Part shown: positions 63,571-64,000 of the stretch, piece by piece
Layout of the letters: each line of letters opens with the position of its first letter
Numbering within the stretch: position 1 is the first letter of the stretch
From: Gautieria morchelliformis
Taxonomy: Eukaryota > Basidiomycota > Agaricomycetes > Gomphales > Gomphaceae
Assembly: GCA_015179125.1 (NCBI GenBank)
Contig: WHVA01000323.1
Coordinates: forward strand, 1-64,000
Length of the DNA: 64,000 nucleotides
Direction of reading: 5' to 3'
Notes under the pieces: model-generated
The model's database searches: none
What the model was told of the DNA's origin: nothing
Seen by the model: only the letters and a program-made list of their open reading frames with translations
Program-made: the position numbers and the translations under genes

Positions 63571-64000
63571 ATGGCCGAGTCGCAGCTCGGAGGTAAGTGG
63601 ATTAACATCCTTCTGCGCGGTACTCGTTGAACACTGGTTCATAGTGCATCTGGACGAAATTTCCAACCTAAAGGACAAAGACTTTTTTTGTAATGATATT
63701 CTGGCTACAATAAATTCCAGAGTTGAGTCTGCTCCCGACAAAAACGGGGTGCGAAGGCCCCCAATTGATGATACACGATGGGTTGCATTCGTGGTTGGTT
63801 GCAGGTATGTGTTTGTGGTGCATCAAAGTCTGGAGTATCTGCTTAAGTCCGAGAGCGAGTCAGAATACATAACGTTTACCTCCTCGCCGGGGCGTGGCGA
63901 ATTGTAAGGAATATCCTGAGAGAATTGGAAGCTATTGGTCTTGACGACAGGGATGTGCGGGGTCAACTCAGAGCCAGCGAGAAGATACGTGCAAGGTACC
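63571..64000 (+). CDS. Unknown protein, first three exons, runs off the window
   Basis: Exon 1 (63571-63592) encodes MAESQLG plus one base. Intron 1 (63593-63644) is GTAAGT...CATAG, 52 nt. Exon 2 (63645-63804) reads VHLDEISNLKDKDFFCNDIL to DDTRWVAFVVGC. Intron 2 (63805-63863) is GTATGT...GTCAG, 59 nt. Exon 3 (from 63864) reads RIHNVYLLAGAWRIVRNILR, then GLDDRDVRGQLRASEKIRAR and continues past the edge. Phases agree at both junctions and intron lengths are typical of basidiomycetes. Family not recognised. Confidence 0.6.

Overview
ORGANISM. The window looks like a filamentous basidiomycete, most likely an Agaricomycete. The evidence is a Helitron family with RepHel genes ending in CTAG, Ty3/gypsy chromoviruses, a LINE with CCHC knuckles and an apurinic-type endonuclease, host-type introns of 50-60 nt, and an intronless H-type lectin gene. 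It is almost pure accessory DNA. No tRNA, rRNA, CRISPR or bacterial operon was seen. Nothing was searched against a database; all family names are read from motifs. LEFT HALF (1-33,695): one head-to-tail array of Helitrons, all on the minus strand. Each element starts on the minus strand with a TC-type 5' end (mostly TCTAAGAGTTAAACG) and ends with a GC-rich hairpin about 11 nt before CTAG. At nine places the CTAG of one element touches the 5' end of the next with no base between them. Two members carry RepHel genes: copy A (1405-7597, decayed) and copy B (18406-24699, nearly complete but split into three frames by two -1 steps that A shares). The others are non-autonomous. One type carries a 17-bp minisatellite and a captured gene fragment (7787-9241, 9242-11035, 27863-29875). 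The other carries a 21-bp minisatellite and solo LTRs (11036-14924, 14925-18405, 24700-27862, 29876-33695). The second type contains a decayed internal 3' terminator followed by LTR sequence and a second, good terminator, as expected if transposition ran through the first end into the neighbour. MIDDLE (33.7-45.7 kb): broken WD40 gene pieces, then a 5' complete-looking but mutated LINE (35,449-40,787, poly(A) tail, ORF1/ORF2 overlapping by ATGA), a divergent Helitron remnant carrying a short SINE-like insertion with target duplications, a third Helitron 3' end joined to a copia gag start, and a decayed gypsy pol interrupted by a solo LTR. RIGHT (45.7-59.4 kb): a 121-bp inverted repeat, a gypsy gag (G2) truncated by a complete gypsy chromovirus (G3, 49,877-56,423) with LTRs, intact gag, a -1 frameshift site before pol, a frameshifted pol with DD35E integrase and chromodomain, and an extra ORF after pol. 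Then come a perfect 34-bp hairpin and a second copy, inverted, of the solo LTR. FAR RIGHT (59.4-64 kb): a fragment of a DnaJ gene, one intact host gene (two-domain H-type lectin, minus strand), and the first three exons of an unknown plus-strand gene that leaves the window. The window is best read as a transposon graveyard in which rolling-circle elements insert end to end and pick up one another's cargo.
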